This document shows positions 52,028 to 60,730 of a stretch of 64,000 nucleotides of DNA, piece after piece; the stretch's first letter is position 1, and each line of letters starts with the position of its first letter. The translations under genes and the position numbers were made by a program. A model generated the notes under the pieces. That model was given only the letters and a program-made list of their open reading frames with translations, was not told where the DNA came from and searched no databases. The DNA is from an uncultured Eubacteriales bacterium (GTDB taxonomy: Bacteria > Bacillota > Clostridia > Oscillospirales > Acutalibacteraceae). The stretch is taken from contig UQEU01000007.1 in assembly GCA_900540085.1 (NCBI GenBank), positions 1 to 64,000 on the forward strand. The letters are read 5' to 3'.

Positions 52028-53647
52028 TCAATCAGCAACTTTTGAAGCAAGTTCAAGTTCGCTTAAAAATTCATCTATTTCATTTTTTCTCAACTTCATA
52101 GAAGCCATATTTACAATAACTCTTGCTGAAATCGGCATTATATCACAAACGACTTCAAGTCCGTTTTCTTTAAGAGTTGAGCCTGTTTCAACAATATCCA
52201 CTATACCGTCTGCAAGTCCCAAAAGAGGAGCAAGTTCTACACTGCCCTCAATTTTTATAATATCAACATCCATACCGATACTTTCAAAATAACTCGACGC
52301 TACTTTCGGGTACTTTGTAGCAATTACTTTTCTTTTATATCCGTCAAAGAAATCTGCATCTTTAGGACATGCAAGAGCAAATTTACACTTGCCTATACCT
52401 AAATCAATAACTTCGTAAAATGAACTTGAATGTTCGGCTATCGTATCTTTTCCGACTATACCTATGTCGCACACTCCGTGTTCAACATAAGTGATAACAT
52501 CAGGTGCTTTTGCAAGAACTGCCTCGTATTTATCAACGGGAAGAATTAGTCTTCTGCCTTTATTTTTCAGCTCTGCCGTATCAAGTCCCATAGTTTTGAA
52601 AAGACGAACCGATGACTTTTCAAGTCTGCCTTTTGTCAAAGCAATTCTTATCGGACGGGAAATATTTATCTTTTCATTCAGCGCTATACAAACGGCGGAA
52701 ACATCTACTCCGAAACCGATTGCCGCTGCGTCTTTTCCATACTCTGCAATCAAATTGTCATATCTGCCGCCCGACAAAACTGTCAAACCTGTACCGACAG
52801 TATAACCTTTAAAAATAACGCCTGTATAATAATTGCTTCTGTTTACCAAGCCTAAATCAAAAGAGATATATTTTTGAAGTCCTTTTTCGCAAAGCTTTTC
52901 ATATAGTTTTTCAAGATACGAAAAACTTTTTTCGGCTTTTTCATCTGTATAAAACTTTCTTGCTTTATCTATGACATCTATTGAGCCGAAAAGTCTCGGA
53001 AGATTTCTGACTAATTCTTTTTCTTTACTGTCAGGTAAAGTGTCAAGCAAATCTACAAGAGAAGAATAGTTCTTTGACTCTGTTAAACGACAAATTTCAT
53101 CTTTCTGCCACTTTAACAAATCCATCTTTTCAAGAACGGAATTGAAAAACTCTGCATGTCCTATTTCTATTTTAAATGCTTCCGAAGAACAAGCCTGCAT
53201 TGTTTCAACTGCAATACTAAGTGCCTCAATGTCTGCATCAATTCCGCTCTCACCGATAAGTTCAATACCGCATTGACTTATTTCATTCATCTTACCTGAC
53301 AAACTTTTACTTTTCACAAAAACATTTTGATTGTAGTAAAGTCTTACGGGAAAGTCGTTACTTTTCAGCCTTGTTGCAACCATTCTTGCAATAGGTGCGG
53401 TGTTATCCGGTCTAAGTACCGTCAATCTTCCCTTATTGTCTGACATTTTGTACATATCTTCACTTAATATGCCTATGTTATCACTGTTAAAAACATCAAA
53501 ATACTCAATAGTCGGAGTGATTACTTTTTTATATGAATGTTTTTCAAAAACACCTGTAATAGCGTTTTCGGTTTTAATTTTCAATTCGCTTTCTTCAAAA
53601 AGAAAATCTCTTGTGCCTTCGGGAGTTATTTTTGAATATCTTTTCAT
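52028..53647 (-). CDS. hisZG: HisZ-HisG fusion, ATP phosphoribosyltransferase
   Basis: A 539-aa protein with two parts. Residues about 1-325 form a HisZ regulatory subunit (class II tRNA-synthetase-like: TPEGTRDFLFEESE, VLRPDNTAPIARM, LSGGRYDNLIAEYG). Residues about 331-539 form a short-form HisG catalytic subunit: RIALTKGRLEKSS, DIGIVGKDTIAE and the PRPP loop VDIVETGSTLKENGLEV. The two are normally separate genes that form a hetero-octamer. Here they are one continuous frame with no stop or start codon cluster at the junction (about 52660). It catalyses the first, histidine-inhibited step. ATG 53647 follows GGTGA; first gene of the his operon. Confidence 0.93.
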   Translation of the reverse strand: MKRYSKITPEGTRDFLFEESELKIKTENAITGVFEKHSYKKVITPTIEYFDVFNSDNIGILSEDMYKMSDNKGRLTVLRPDNTAPIARMVATRLKSNDFPVRLYYNQNVFVKSKSLSGKMNEISQCGIELIGESGIDADIEALSIAVETMQACSSEAFKIEIGHAEFFNSVLEKMDLLKWQKDEICRLTESKNYSSLVDLLDTLPDSKEKELVRNLPRLFGSIDVIDKARKFYTDEKAEKSFSYLEKLYEKLCEKGLQKYISFDLGLVNRSNYYTGVIFKGYTVGTGLTVLSGGRYDNLIAEYGKDAAAIGFGVDVSAVCIALNEKINISRPIRIALTKGRLEKSSVRLFKTMGLDTAELKNKGRRLILPVDKYEAVLAKAPDVITYVEHGVCDIGIVGKDTIAEHSSSFYEVIDLGIGKCKFALACPKDADFFDGYKRKVIATKYPKVASSYFESIGMDVDIIKIEGSVELAPLLGLADGIVDIVETGSTLKENGLEVVCDIMPISARVIVNMASMKLRKNEIDEFLSELELASKVAD

Positions 53648-53656
53648 AAAATCACC

Positions 53657-53713
53657 TATCACTTTAATGCGTTAATGTGATAACATATTAGCACATAAAA
53701 TTAAATATGTCAA
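53657..53713 (-). promoter_or_regulatory. his operon promoter with overlapping palindromic operator
   Basis: On the minus strand TTGACA (53713-53708), 17 bp and TAATAT (53690-53685). The predicted start (about 53678) falls inside an imperfect 26-bp palindrome, TATCACTTTAA-TGCG-TTAATGTGATA (53657-53682, plus strand), with one mismatch. A repressor bound there would block initiation. The leader is too short for a T-box. The binding protein is not identified. Confidence 0.65.
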
Positions 53714-53717
53714 GAAA

Positions 53718-56700
53718 TCAGAATAAAAATGATAACTGGCTTGACTCGGGCATATCTCCGAGAGCACCTAAACTTCTTAAAGAGTCAACTGTTGACCTGC
53801 CGATTTTTGCTCTTTCCATTAAATCATCGCATGAAACAAAATCGCCGTTACCGTCTTCTCTCGCCTGCACGATTGCTTTGGCAGCGTTTTCTCCGACACC
53901 GTCGATAGCACCGAAAGGCAAACGGATTTTTCCGTCTTCTATCTTATAAACTCTTGAGTCGGACTTATATATATCCACAGGCAGAAATTCGATACCTCTT
54001 GCAAGCATTTCAACAACAATTTGCAAAATAGTTGCCGTATCTTTTTCTTTTGCAGTAGCCTTTTGGTTTGAATTAATTTCTTTAATTTTGTCCATAACGG
54101 CTTTTTTGCCTTTTAAAGATGTCTGTGCATCAAGGTCTCCGCCTCGAACTGTAAAAAATGCACTGTAATATTCAATAGGATAATATATCTTATACCAACC
54201 GAGTCTTAGTGCTGCGATAACATAAGCTGCGGCGTGTGCCTTCGGGAACATATATTTTATTTTCATACAAGAATCAATATACCATTCCTCGACATTATGC
54301 TCACGCATTGCCTGCTTATGCTCGTCTGTCAAAAGTTTTGTTGCCTTGCCTTTTCTTACGATTTCCATAATTGTAAACGCCATTTTAGGCTCTAACCCTT
54401 TATGAAGCAAGTAAGTCATAATACTGTCTCGTGTACCGATAACATTTGAAATGGTACAAGTACCGTTTTTGATGAGTTCCTGTGCATTTCCGAGCCAAAC
54501 ATCTGTACCATGCGACAAACCCGAAATTTGCAACAAGTCGGAAAATGTTTTCGGTTGAGCTTCAAGCAACATTCCTATAACAAAGTTTGTACCCATTTCG
54601 GGAATTGATAAAGTACCTGTCTGACAGCCTATATCTTCCGGTTCAACGCCGAGAGGCTTTGTTGAGGTAATCATTTCATACAACTTAGGGTCGCAAAGGT
54701 CAACATCCATAACAGGTATGCCTGTGCAATCTTCAAGGAATTTGTACAATGTAGGAACATCGTGTCCGAGTTCGTCAAGTTTCAAAAGTGTGTCGTGCAA
54801 AGCATTTTTAAAATCAAAATGAGTAGTCAAAGTACCCTTAGAAGCGTCGTTTGACGGATACTGAATAGGAGTAAAGTCCTCAACTTCATATTCGCTCGGA
54901 ACAACAACCATACCTCCGGGATGCTGACCTGTTGTTCTCTTAATGCCTGTACAACCGATTGTCAAACGATTTTCTTCGGCACGACTTACATTCATACCTC
55001 TTTTTTCAAGATACTTTTTAACATATCCGTAAGCAGTTTTATCGGCAACAGTCGCCATTGTTCCTGCTTTAAACACATGAGTTTTTCCGAACAATTCCTC
55101 TGTAAATCTATGACTTTGGCTTTGGAAATCGCCCGAAAAGTTAAGGTCAATATCGGGTTCTTTATCGCCGTCGAAACCAAGAAATGTCTCAAACGGTATC
55201 TCGTGTCCGTCTCGTTTCATCTGAGTATCACAATGCGGACAATTTTTTACAGGAAGGTCAAACCCTGAACCGTAAGAACCATCTAAAATAAACTCCGAAT
55301 GTTTGCAATTCGGACAAACATAGTGTGGTGCAAGCGGATTTACTTCTGAAATACCTGCCATATGAGCAACAAATGAAGAACCTACCGAACCTCTTGAACC
55401 TACCAAATATCCGTGTTCTTCCGAGTTTTTAACAAGTCGTTTTGCAATAACATAAAGCACTGCATAGCCGTGTTTAATGATTGAGTTCAATTCTTTTTCA
55501 AGTCTTGTAGCAACAAGTTCGGGAACAGGGTTGCCGTAAATTTCTTTTGCTCTTTTCCAGCAAATATCTGTAAGTTCTTCCTCTGCGCCGTCAATATGCG
55601 GTTGGAAAGTTCCGGGCGGAATAGGTACAAGACCGTCCTCAATCATATCTGCTATTTTATTTGGATTTTCTATAACAAATTCTTTTGCTCTGTCGCCGAG
55701 ATATGAAAAATCGTCAAGCATTTCATTTGTAGTTTTAAAGTACAAAGGTGCCTGCATATCTGCATCATCGAAGCCCTTACTGTCCATAATAATCGCTCTG
55801 AACTGAGCGTCTTTTTCATCAAGGAAATGAACATCTCCCGTAGCGACAGTCATTTTACCGAGTTCATCTGCTATTGAAATGATTTTTCTATTAATGTTAT
55901 TTAAGTCTTCTTCAGAATTGATATTTTCATATTTTTCCCTGTCAGACCTAATCATAAAAGCATTGTTTCCGTTAGGCTGAATTTCAAGATAATCGTAAAA
56001 AGAAGCGATTTTTTTAATTTCTTCATCACTTTTATTATTCACAATCGCTTGATAAACTTCACCTTGTTCGCACGCCGAACCTATAATGATACCGTTTCTG
56101 CTTTTCATCAAATCGGTTTTTCTGATTAACGGTCTGTTCTTAAACTGTTCTATATTGGACTTTGAAATATGTTTATACAAAACTTTTCTGCCCTCAAGAT
56201 TTTTGATTAAGAAAATAATATGATATCTTTCAAACTGTTTTAATTTCAGTTCCATAAAGTTAGGGTACTTCTCATCATCTACCAAATAACCTTCCATACC
56301 CATAATAACTTTTATACCGGCGTCTTTACCTGCTTTGCAAGCCTCAGGCAGTGCCTGTACAACGCCGTGATCGGTAATTGCTATTGCCTTATGTCCCCAC
56401 TTTGCTGCCCTTTTTACAAGTGCCGTCGGACTTGTTATGCCGTCCATTTCTGACAACGATGTATGTAAATGAAGTTCAACTCTTTTTTCGGGAGCATCGT
56501 CTTCTTTTTCTGCTTTTTGCACAGTTGCCATTGCAAAAGGATTTAAAACATACTCATTTGCATATGTATCAAATGCATATTTACCCGTTATTAAAACAGT
56601 GCCTACTTCGCTGATTTTAGATGAGAGCTTGTCTATAACTTCATTTTCGCCGAAAACTTTTACAGAAAGCGACGATGTATAGTCAGTTATATCAAATGTA

Positions 56701-57449
56701 AAAATCTTATTGTTTCCACGACGGGTTTCTATTATTTCCTGACTGATAATATCGCCCCAAACGGTAATAATGCCGTCTGTTATATGTACATCGGAAATAT
56801 TTTTCGGAACTTCTCTGACATCTCGTCCATAAACGGTTTTTGCCGTATCAATATAAAGAGGTGTTCCTTCAAGCAATTTATGTTTAACATTTTTCTGAAC
56901 ATTTTTCTTGATTTGTTCAAGTTCCTTTTGCTTGCTTTCATACATTTCTTTTGCTTTTTGCTCAACATCAAAAACTGCATCTTCTACAAGTTCAACTTCA
57001 TATTCAAGAGAAAAGGAATAGTATATTTCCTTTTGAAGCGACTCGCATATTTTTTTTGACTCAAGCAATTCTTTACCGCCGTTTTGCAATTTAAGTTTTA
57101 ATACTGCATCGTTATGGTCAAATTCAAGTTTCACACCGTCAAAAAAGCCTGCAATCTGCGGATTTGTTTTTTGAACTTTTTTAATAATACTGAAAACAGC
57201 GTTATCGCCGAAACAACTTTTAGGGTACTTAACTTTAATATCTATTTTATTTACTTCAAAATCTTTCTTTATTTCATTTTCTGCAAGTTCGAGTAAATCA
57301 CTTTCAATTAAATCGTTGCTTAATATTTCAAAAGAAATCACTCTGTTTTTACGAGAAATGTTTAAAGAAGTTATTTCTGCATCTGAAAAAACAGGAAAAT
57401 TATCTTGTTTATTGCAGATACAATCAAATATGTCTGTTATTTTTGCCAT
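53718..57449 (-). CDS. polC: DNA polymerase III PolC lacking the exonuclease domain
   Basis: A 1243-aa PolC, about 190 residues shorter than B. subtilis PolC. In order: N-terminal domain and OB fold (about residues 1-310), PHP domain (HLHTSLSEMD at about 327-336, ITDHGVVQALPEA), the polymerase zinc site CPNCKHSEF...CPHC, the catalytic PDIDLNFSG (about 758-766), GQHPGGMVVVP, SGLSHGTDVWLGNAQELI, and a C-terminal clamp-binding QLSFLF. The DnaQ-like exonuclease normally inserted after the PHP segment VDDE is missing: the sequence passes from about residue 393 to HIIFLIKN at 410. Its ATG shares a base with the ispG stop (TAATG). It is the replicative leading/lagging polymerase. Confidence 0.93.
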   Translation of the reverse strand: MAKITDIFDCICNKQDNFPVFSDAEITSLNISRKNRVISFEILSNDLIESDLLELAENEIKKDFEVNKIDIKVKYPKSCFGDNAVFSIIKKVQKTNPQIAGFFDGVKLEFDHNDAVLKLKLQNGGKELLESKKICESLQKEIYYSFSLEYEVELVEDAVFDVEQKAKEMYESKQKELEQIKKNVQKNVKHKLLEGTPLYIDTAKTVYGRDVREVPKNISDVHITDGIITVWGDIISQEIIETRRGNNKIFTFDITDYTSSLSVKVFGENEVIDKLSSKISEVGTVLITGKYAFDTYANEYVLNPFAMATVQKAEKEDDAPEKRVELHLHTSLSEMDGITSPTALVKRAAKWGHKAIAITDHGVVQALPEACKAGKDAGIKVIMGMEGYLVDDEKYPNFMELKLKQFERYHIIFLIKNLEGRKVLYKHISKSNIEQFKNRPLIRKTDLMKSRNGIIIGSACEQGEVYQAIVNNKSDEEIKKIASFYDYLEIQPNGNNAFMIRSDREKYENINSEEDLNNINRKIISIADELGKMTVATGDVHFLDEKDAQFRAIIMDSKGFDDADMQAPLYFKTTNEMLDDFSYLGDRAKEFVIENPNKIADMIEDGLVPIPPGTFQPHIDGAEEELTDICWKRAKEIYGNPVPELVATRLEKELNSIIKHGYAVLYVIAKRLVKNSEEHGYLVGSRGSVGSSFVAHMAGISEVNPLAPHYVCPNCKHSEFILDGSYGSGFDLPVKNCPHCDTQMKRDGHEIPFETFLGFDGDKEPDIDLNFSGDFQSQSHRFTEELFGKTHVFKAGTMATVADKTAYGYVKKYLEKRGMNVSRAEENRLTIGCTGIKRTTGQHPGGMVVVPSEYEVEDFTPIQYPSNDASKGTLTTHFDFKNALHDTLLKLDELGHDVPTLYKFLEDCTGIPVMDVDLCDPKLYEMITSTKPLGVEPEDIGCQTGTLSIPEMGTNFVIGMLLEAQPKTFSDLLQISGLSHGTDVWLGNAQELIKNGTCTISNVIGTRDSIMTYLLHKGLEPKMAFTIMEIVRKGKATKLLTDEHKQAMREHNVEEWYIDSCMKIKYMFPKAHAAAYVIAALRLGWYKIYYPIEYYSAFFTVRGGDLDAQTSLKGKKAVMDKIKEINSNQKATAKEKDTATILQIVVEMLARGIEFLPVDIYKSDSRVYKIEDGKIRLPFGAIDGVGENAAKAIVQAREDGNGDFVSCDDLMERAKIGRSTVDSLRSLGALGDMPESSQLSFLF

Positions 57450-58498
57450 TATAATTTTTCAATCTCTTTCATTAATTCATCAAGCAGTTCATCTTCCGAA
57501 ACCTTTCGCAAAACTTCGCCTTTTTTGAAAATTATACCGCAACCGTTACCGCCTGCAATACCGATGTCCGCCTCTTTTGCCTCTCCCGGCCCGTTAACAA
57601 CGCAACCCATTACGGCAACTTTTATAGGCTTATGAACATTTTGAAGTTTTTGTTCAACTTGTTTTGCAAGTCCTACCAAATCTATACGAGTTCTTCCGCA
57701 AGTAGGACAACTTATTAAATACGGAGAATCATTTTTCATACCGAGCGCTTTCAAAATATCAAAAGCTGCAAAAACTTCTTTTACCGGACTGTCGGTAAGG
57801 CTGACTCTTATGGTATCACCAATGCCGTGAGCAAGCAGTGAACCGATACCTATTGACGATTTTACTATTCCCATTCTTTCGGTACCTGCCTCCGTAACTC
57901 CCAAATGAAGAGGATAATTACATTTTTCGGCAGCAAGTTCATAAGCAGAAATCATCGTCTGAACATTTGAACTTTTAATTGATATAACAATATCGTCAAA
58001 ATCAAATTTTTCAAGCAAAGAAGCGTGATACAAAGCCGAGTCAACGAGTGCTTCGGAACAAGGTGAACCGTATTTTGCAAGAATATTTTTTTCAAGAGAA
58101 CCTGAATTAACGCCTATTCTTATAGGGATTTGCTTACTTTTACAAATGTCTGCAACTGCTTTTACTTTACCTTCATCACCGATATTTCCCGGATTTATTC
58201 TGATTTTATCAATACCTCTTTCAGCAGCACCTATTGCAAGACGATAGTCAAAATGAATATCTGCTACAAGCGGTACATCCACTGCATTTTTTATAGGCTC
58301 AATCAAATCAAGTGCCTTTTCATCGGGGATTGCAAAACGAATGATTTGACAACCGGCAGAGGCAAGTTCTTTTGCTTGTTCAACACTTCTCTCAATATCT
58401 GTTGAAGGAATGTTAAGCATTGACTGAACAAGAACTTCTGAATTTCCTCCGATATATTTATTTCCTATTTTAACTTTTTTTGAAATTCTTTTTTCCAT
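57449..58498 (-). CDS. ispG: HMBPP synthase IspG (GcpE)
   Basis: The 349-aa Fe-S enzyme of the MEP isoprenoid pathway has an N-terminal TIM barrel (VPLVADIHFDYRLA at about 81-94, KIRINPGNIG) and a C-terminal 4Fe-4S domain with CPTCGR (about 266-271) and the third Cys in VMGCVVNGPGEAKEADIGIA (about 297-316). It reduces MEcPP to HMBPP using low-potential electrons. ATG 58498 follows GGTGA. The frame extends 34 codons upstream into rseP; that part is not homologous to IspG. Confidence 0.96.
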   Translation of the reverse strand: MEKRISKKVKIGNKYIGGNSEVLVQSMLNIPSTDIERSVEQAKELASAGCQIIRFAIPDEKALDLIEPIKNAVDVPLVADIHFDYRLAIGAAERGIDKIRINPGNIGDEGKVKAVADICKSKQIPIRIGVNSGSLEKNILAKYGSPCSEALVDSALYHASLLEKFDFDDIVISIKSSNVQTMISAYELAAEKCNYPLHLGVTEAGTERMGIVKSSIGIGSLLAHGIGDTIRVSLTDSPVKEVFAAFDILKALGMKNDSPYLISCPTCGRTRIDLVGLAKQVEQKLQNVHKPIKVAVMGCVVNGPGEAKEADIGIAGGNGCGIIFKKGEVLRKVSEDELLDELMKEIEKL

Positions 58499-58515
58499 AT
58501 CATTCACCATATAAT

Positions 58516-59568
58516 TTAAAACAGTTTTGTAATATCGCTGAATGTAACAACGCACATCAAACCGAGCAGCAAAACGAGTCCTATTGTATTTACTGCCCAT
58601 TCAAACTTTTTAGGTAATTTTTTCTTTGTAATTCCCTCAAAAAGTAAAATGAATATACGCCAACCGTCAAGTGCAGGAATCGGTAACAAATTAAACAATC
58701 CGACATTGATTGTCAAAAGTGCCATAATTCTCAACATAGACGGTATAGAGGTTTTTACTGCATCGGAAATAACGCTGACACTTCCGACAGGCCCTGCCAA
58801 ATCTGACAAACCATACTTACCTACAAGCAAGTCATGTACCGACAAGAACACCATTCGAGCGTACGAAACAAACTCAAGGCAGGCAGATTTTATCACATTT
58901 GAAAAAGTTTTCGGCACACCTATCAGCCAAAAGTCCATTGAAATAAAACGATGACCTTCATACTCTTCGGTTGCAAACTTAACATCGTCAAGTTTAACGG
59001 TTTTTCCGTCTCTTTCAACAACCATATCTACAACTCCGCTTTCGCTTCGTGAAAAAGCAGTTGTAATATCTGAAGGAGTAAATGTTCTCATACCATCAAT
59101 GGATTTGATAACATCGCCTTTTTCAAGTCCGTAAGAACTGCTGATTGCAGTATCTTCAAATTTTGCAACTTCACAGGTGCCGACGAGTTCGGAAGATGAA
59201 ACAATAACTATCATTATGATAAGTCCGAGAATTAAATTCATCACGGCACCTGCAACAACAACAATTATTCTTTGCCAAACTTTTTTTGAAGAAAATGAGC
59301 CTTCATTGTCACTTTCCTCATCTTCGCCTTCCATTGCACAATAACCGCCGAATAAAATCCAACGCAAAGAAAACTTCGTATCGCCTTTTTGTTTGCTGAA
59401 AATTTTAGGCCCCATTCCGATTGAAAACTCATTGACTTTGATTTTGTTTATTTTTGCAGCGAAAAAATGTCCTGCTTCGTGAATAATAATAATCACTTCA
59501 AAAAACAAAATCGCAATCAAAATGGGATAAACAGCGTTCCACACACTTGAAATACTTAAATCAATCAA
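58516..59568 (-). CDS. rseP: RIP metalloprotease RseP (site-2 protease)
   Basis: A 350-aa intramembrane zinc protease with HEAGHFFAAKI in the first helix (about residues 30-40), one PDZ domain (about 130-215) and the metal-ligand Asp in LLPIPALDGWRIF (about 296-308). The motif is usually LDGG; the second Gly is Trp here, next to the ligand Asp, which is retained. About four helices. It would cleave anti-sigma factors or signal-peptide remnants. It overlaps dxr by 4 bp (ATGA). Confidence 0.94.
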   Translation of the reverse strand: MIDLSISSVWNAVYPILIAILFFEVIIIIHEAGHFFAAKINKIKVNEFSIGMGPKIFSKQKGDTKFSLRWILFGGYCAMEGEDEESDNEGSFSSKKVWQRIIVVVAGAVMNLILGLIIMIVIVSSSELVGTCEVAKFEDTAISSSYGLEKGDVIKSIDGMRTFTPSDITTAFSRSESGVVDMVVERDGKTVKLDDVKFATEEYEGHRFISMDFWLIGVPKTFSNVIKSACLEFVSYARMVFLSVHDLLVGKYGLSDLAGPVGSVSVISDAVKTSIPSMLRIMALLTINVGLFNLLPIPALDGWRIFILLFEGITKKKLPKKFEWAVNTIGLVLLLGLMCVVTFSDITKLF

Positions 59569-60713
59569 CCTTTTACCGCCTCTGCAACATAATTTCTGGC
59601 ATCTCTGTCTGCTTCAAGAACATCATCAAGAGTAAAATCAGATATATCTTTTGCATTTTTCATAGCCTCATTATTAAGATATGCAATATCTGTAAATTTA
59701 ATTTTCCCATCAAGAAAATATTTTACACTTTCTTCATTTGCTCCGTTTGCGGCTGCGGGATGAACGCCGCCCAAACGAATAGCGTCTTTACAAACATTGA
59801 TACACTTAAATGTCTCGTAGTCAGGCTCATAAAAAGTAAGTTTCCCATAGTCTGCAAGACTCAACTGTGCAACGGGAGACTCAAACCTGTCGGGATATGT
59901 CAAGGCGTATTGAATAGGTATTCTCATATCGGGTACACCGAGCTGAGCAATAACAGAATTGTCAACATACTCTATCAAAGAATGAACAACTGACTCTCTG
60001 TGAACCAATATGTCTATTTCTTCGGGAGTTTTGTCAAACAACCAAGCAGCCTCAATTAATTCAAGTCCCTTATTCATCATAGTAGCAGAGTCGATAGTAA
60101 TTTTATTTCCCATGCTCCAATTCGGATGGTTTAAAGCCTGTTCTACCGTAACATTTTCAAGTTCTTTTTCTTTTTTATTAAAAAACGGACCGCCGGAAGC
60201 AGTCAAAATAACTCTTTTCACTGCTTTTTGCGACGGAGCGCCTTGCATTGCCTGAAAAATTGCCGAGTGTTCACTGTCAACAGGCAATATTGAAACGCCG
60301 TTTTTTTCGGCAGCCCGAGTTACCAAATGTCCGCCTGCAACAAGAGTTTCTTTATTTGCAAGCGCTATTGTTTTTTTCTCATTTATAGCGGCAAGAGTAG
60401 GTTCAAGACCTACCATACCTACAACAGAGTTTAAAACAACATTAGCATCTTTATATGTTGCACACTCTATAAGACCGTCCTTACCCGATAAAACTTTTAT
60501 ATCGGTGTCAGCGAGCCTTGACTTCAATTCTTTTGCAGAATTTTCATCCATCATACAAACAACTGACGGTTTGAATTCTCTCGCCTGTTCTTCAACGAGT
60601 TTAAAATTTTTATTTGCAGTCAAAGCACAAATATTAAAACCGTTTTTTCTTACAACATCGAGAGATTGAGTACCTATTGAACCTGTTGAGCCTAAAAGAG
60701 AAATATTTTTCAT
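59565..60713 (-). CDS. dxr: 1-deoxy-D-xylulose-5-phosphate reductoisomerase
   Basis: The 382-aa enzyme catalyses the first committed MEP-pathway step. Seen: the NADPH loop LLGSTGSIGTQSLDV (about residues 5-19), ALANKETLVAGG (about 118-129), the metal-binding PVDSEHSAIFQ (about 144-154, Asp/Glu ligands) and NWSMGNKITIDSATMMNKGL (about 199-218). GGTGA precedes ATG 60713. Second-to-last metabolic gene of the lipid/isoprenoid run, 17 bp after cdsA. Confidence 0.97.
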   Translation of the reverse strand: MKNISLLGSTGSIGTQSLDVVRKNGFNICALTANKNFKLVEEQAREFKPSVVCMMDENSAKELKSRLADTDIKVLSGKDGLIECATYKDANVVLNSVVGMVGLEPTLAAINEKKTIALANKETLVAGGHLVTRAAEKNGVSILPVDSEHSAIFQAMQGAPSQKAVKRVILTASGGPFFNKKEKELENVTVEQALNHPNWSMGNKITIDSATMMNKGLELIEAAWLFDKTPEEIDILVHRESVVHSLIEYVDNSVIAQLGVPDMRIPIQYALTYPDRFESPVAQLSLADYGKLTFYEPDYETFKCINVCKDAIRLGGVHPAAANGANEESVKYFLDGKIKFTDIAYLNNEAMKNAKDISDFTLDDVLEADRDARNYVAEAVKG

Positions 60714-60730
60714 AATATCACCAAATCAAA

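Noticed and set aside
51744..52292. 182-codon plus-strand open frame opposite hisD/hisZG
   Set aside because: Ser/Phe-rich mirror translation of two clearly conserved genes, with no promoter or ribosome binding site.
53648..53713. T-box or histidine attenuator upstream of hisZG
   Set aside because: The leader is only about 30 nt and has no T-box sequence, antiterminator or terminator hairpin.
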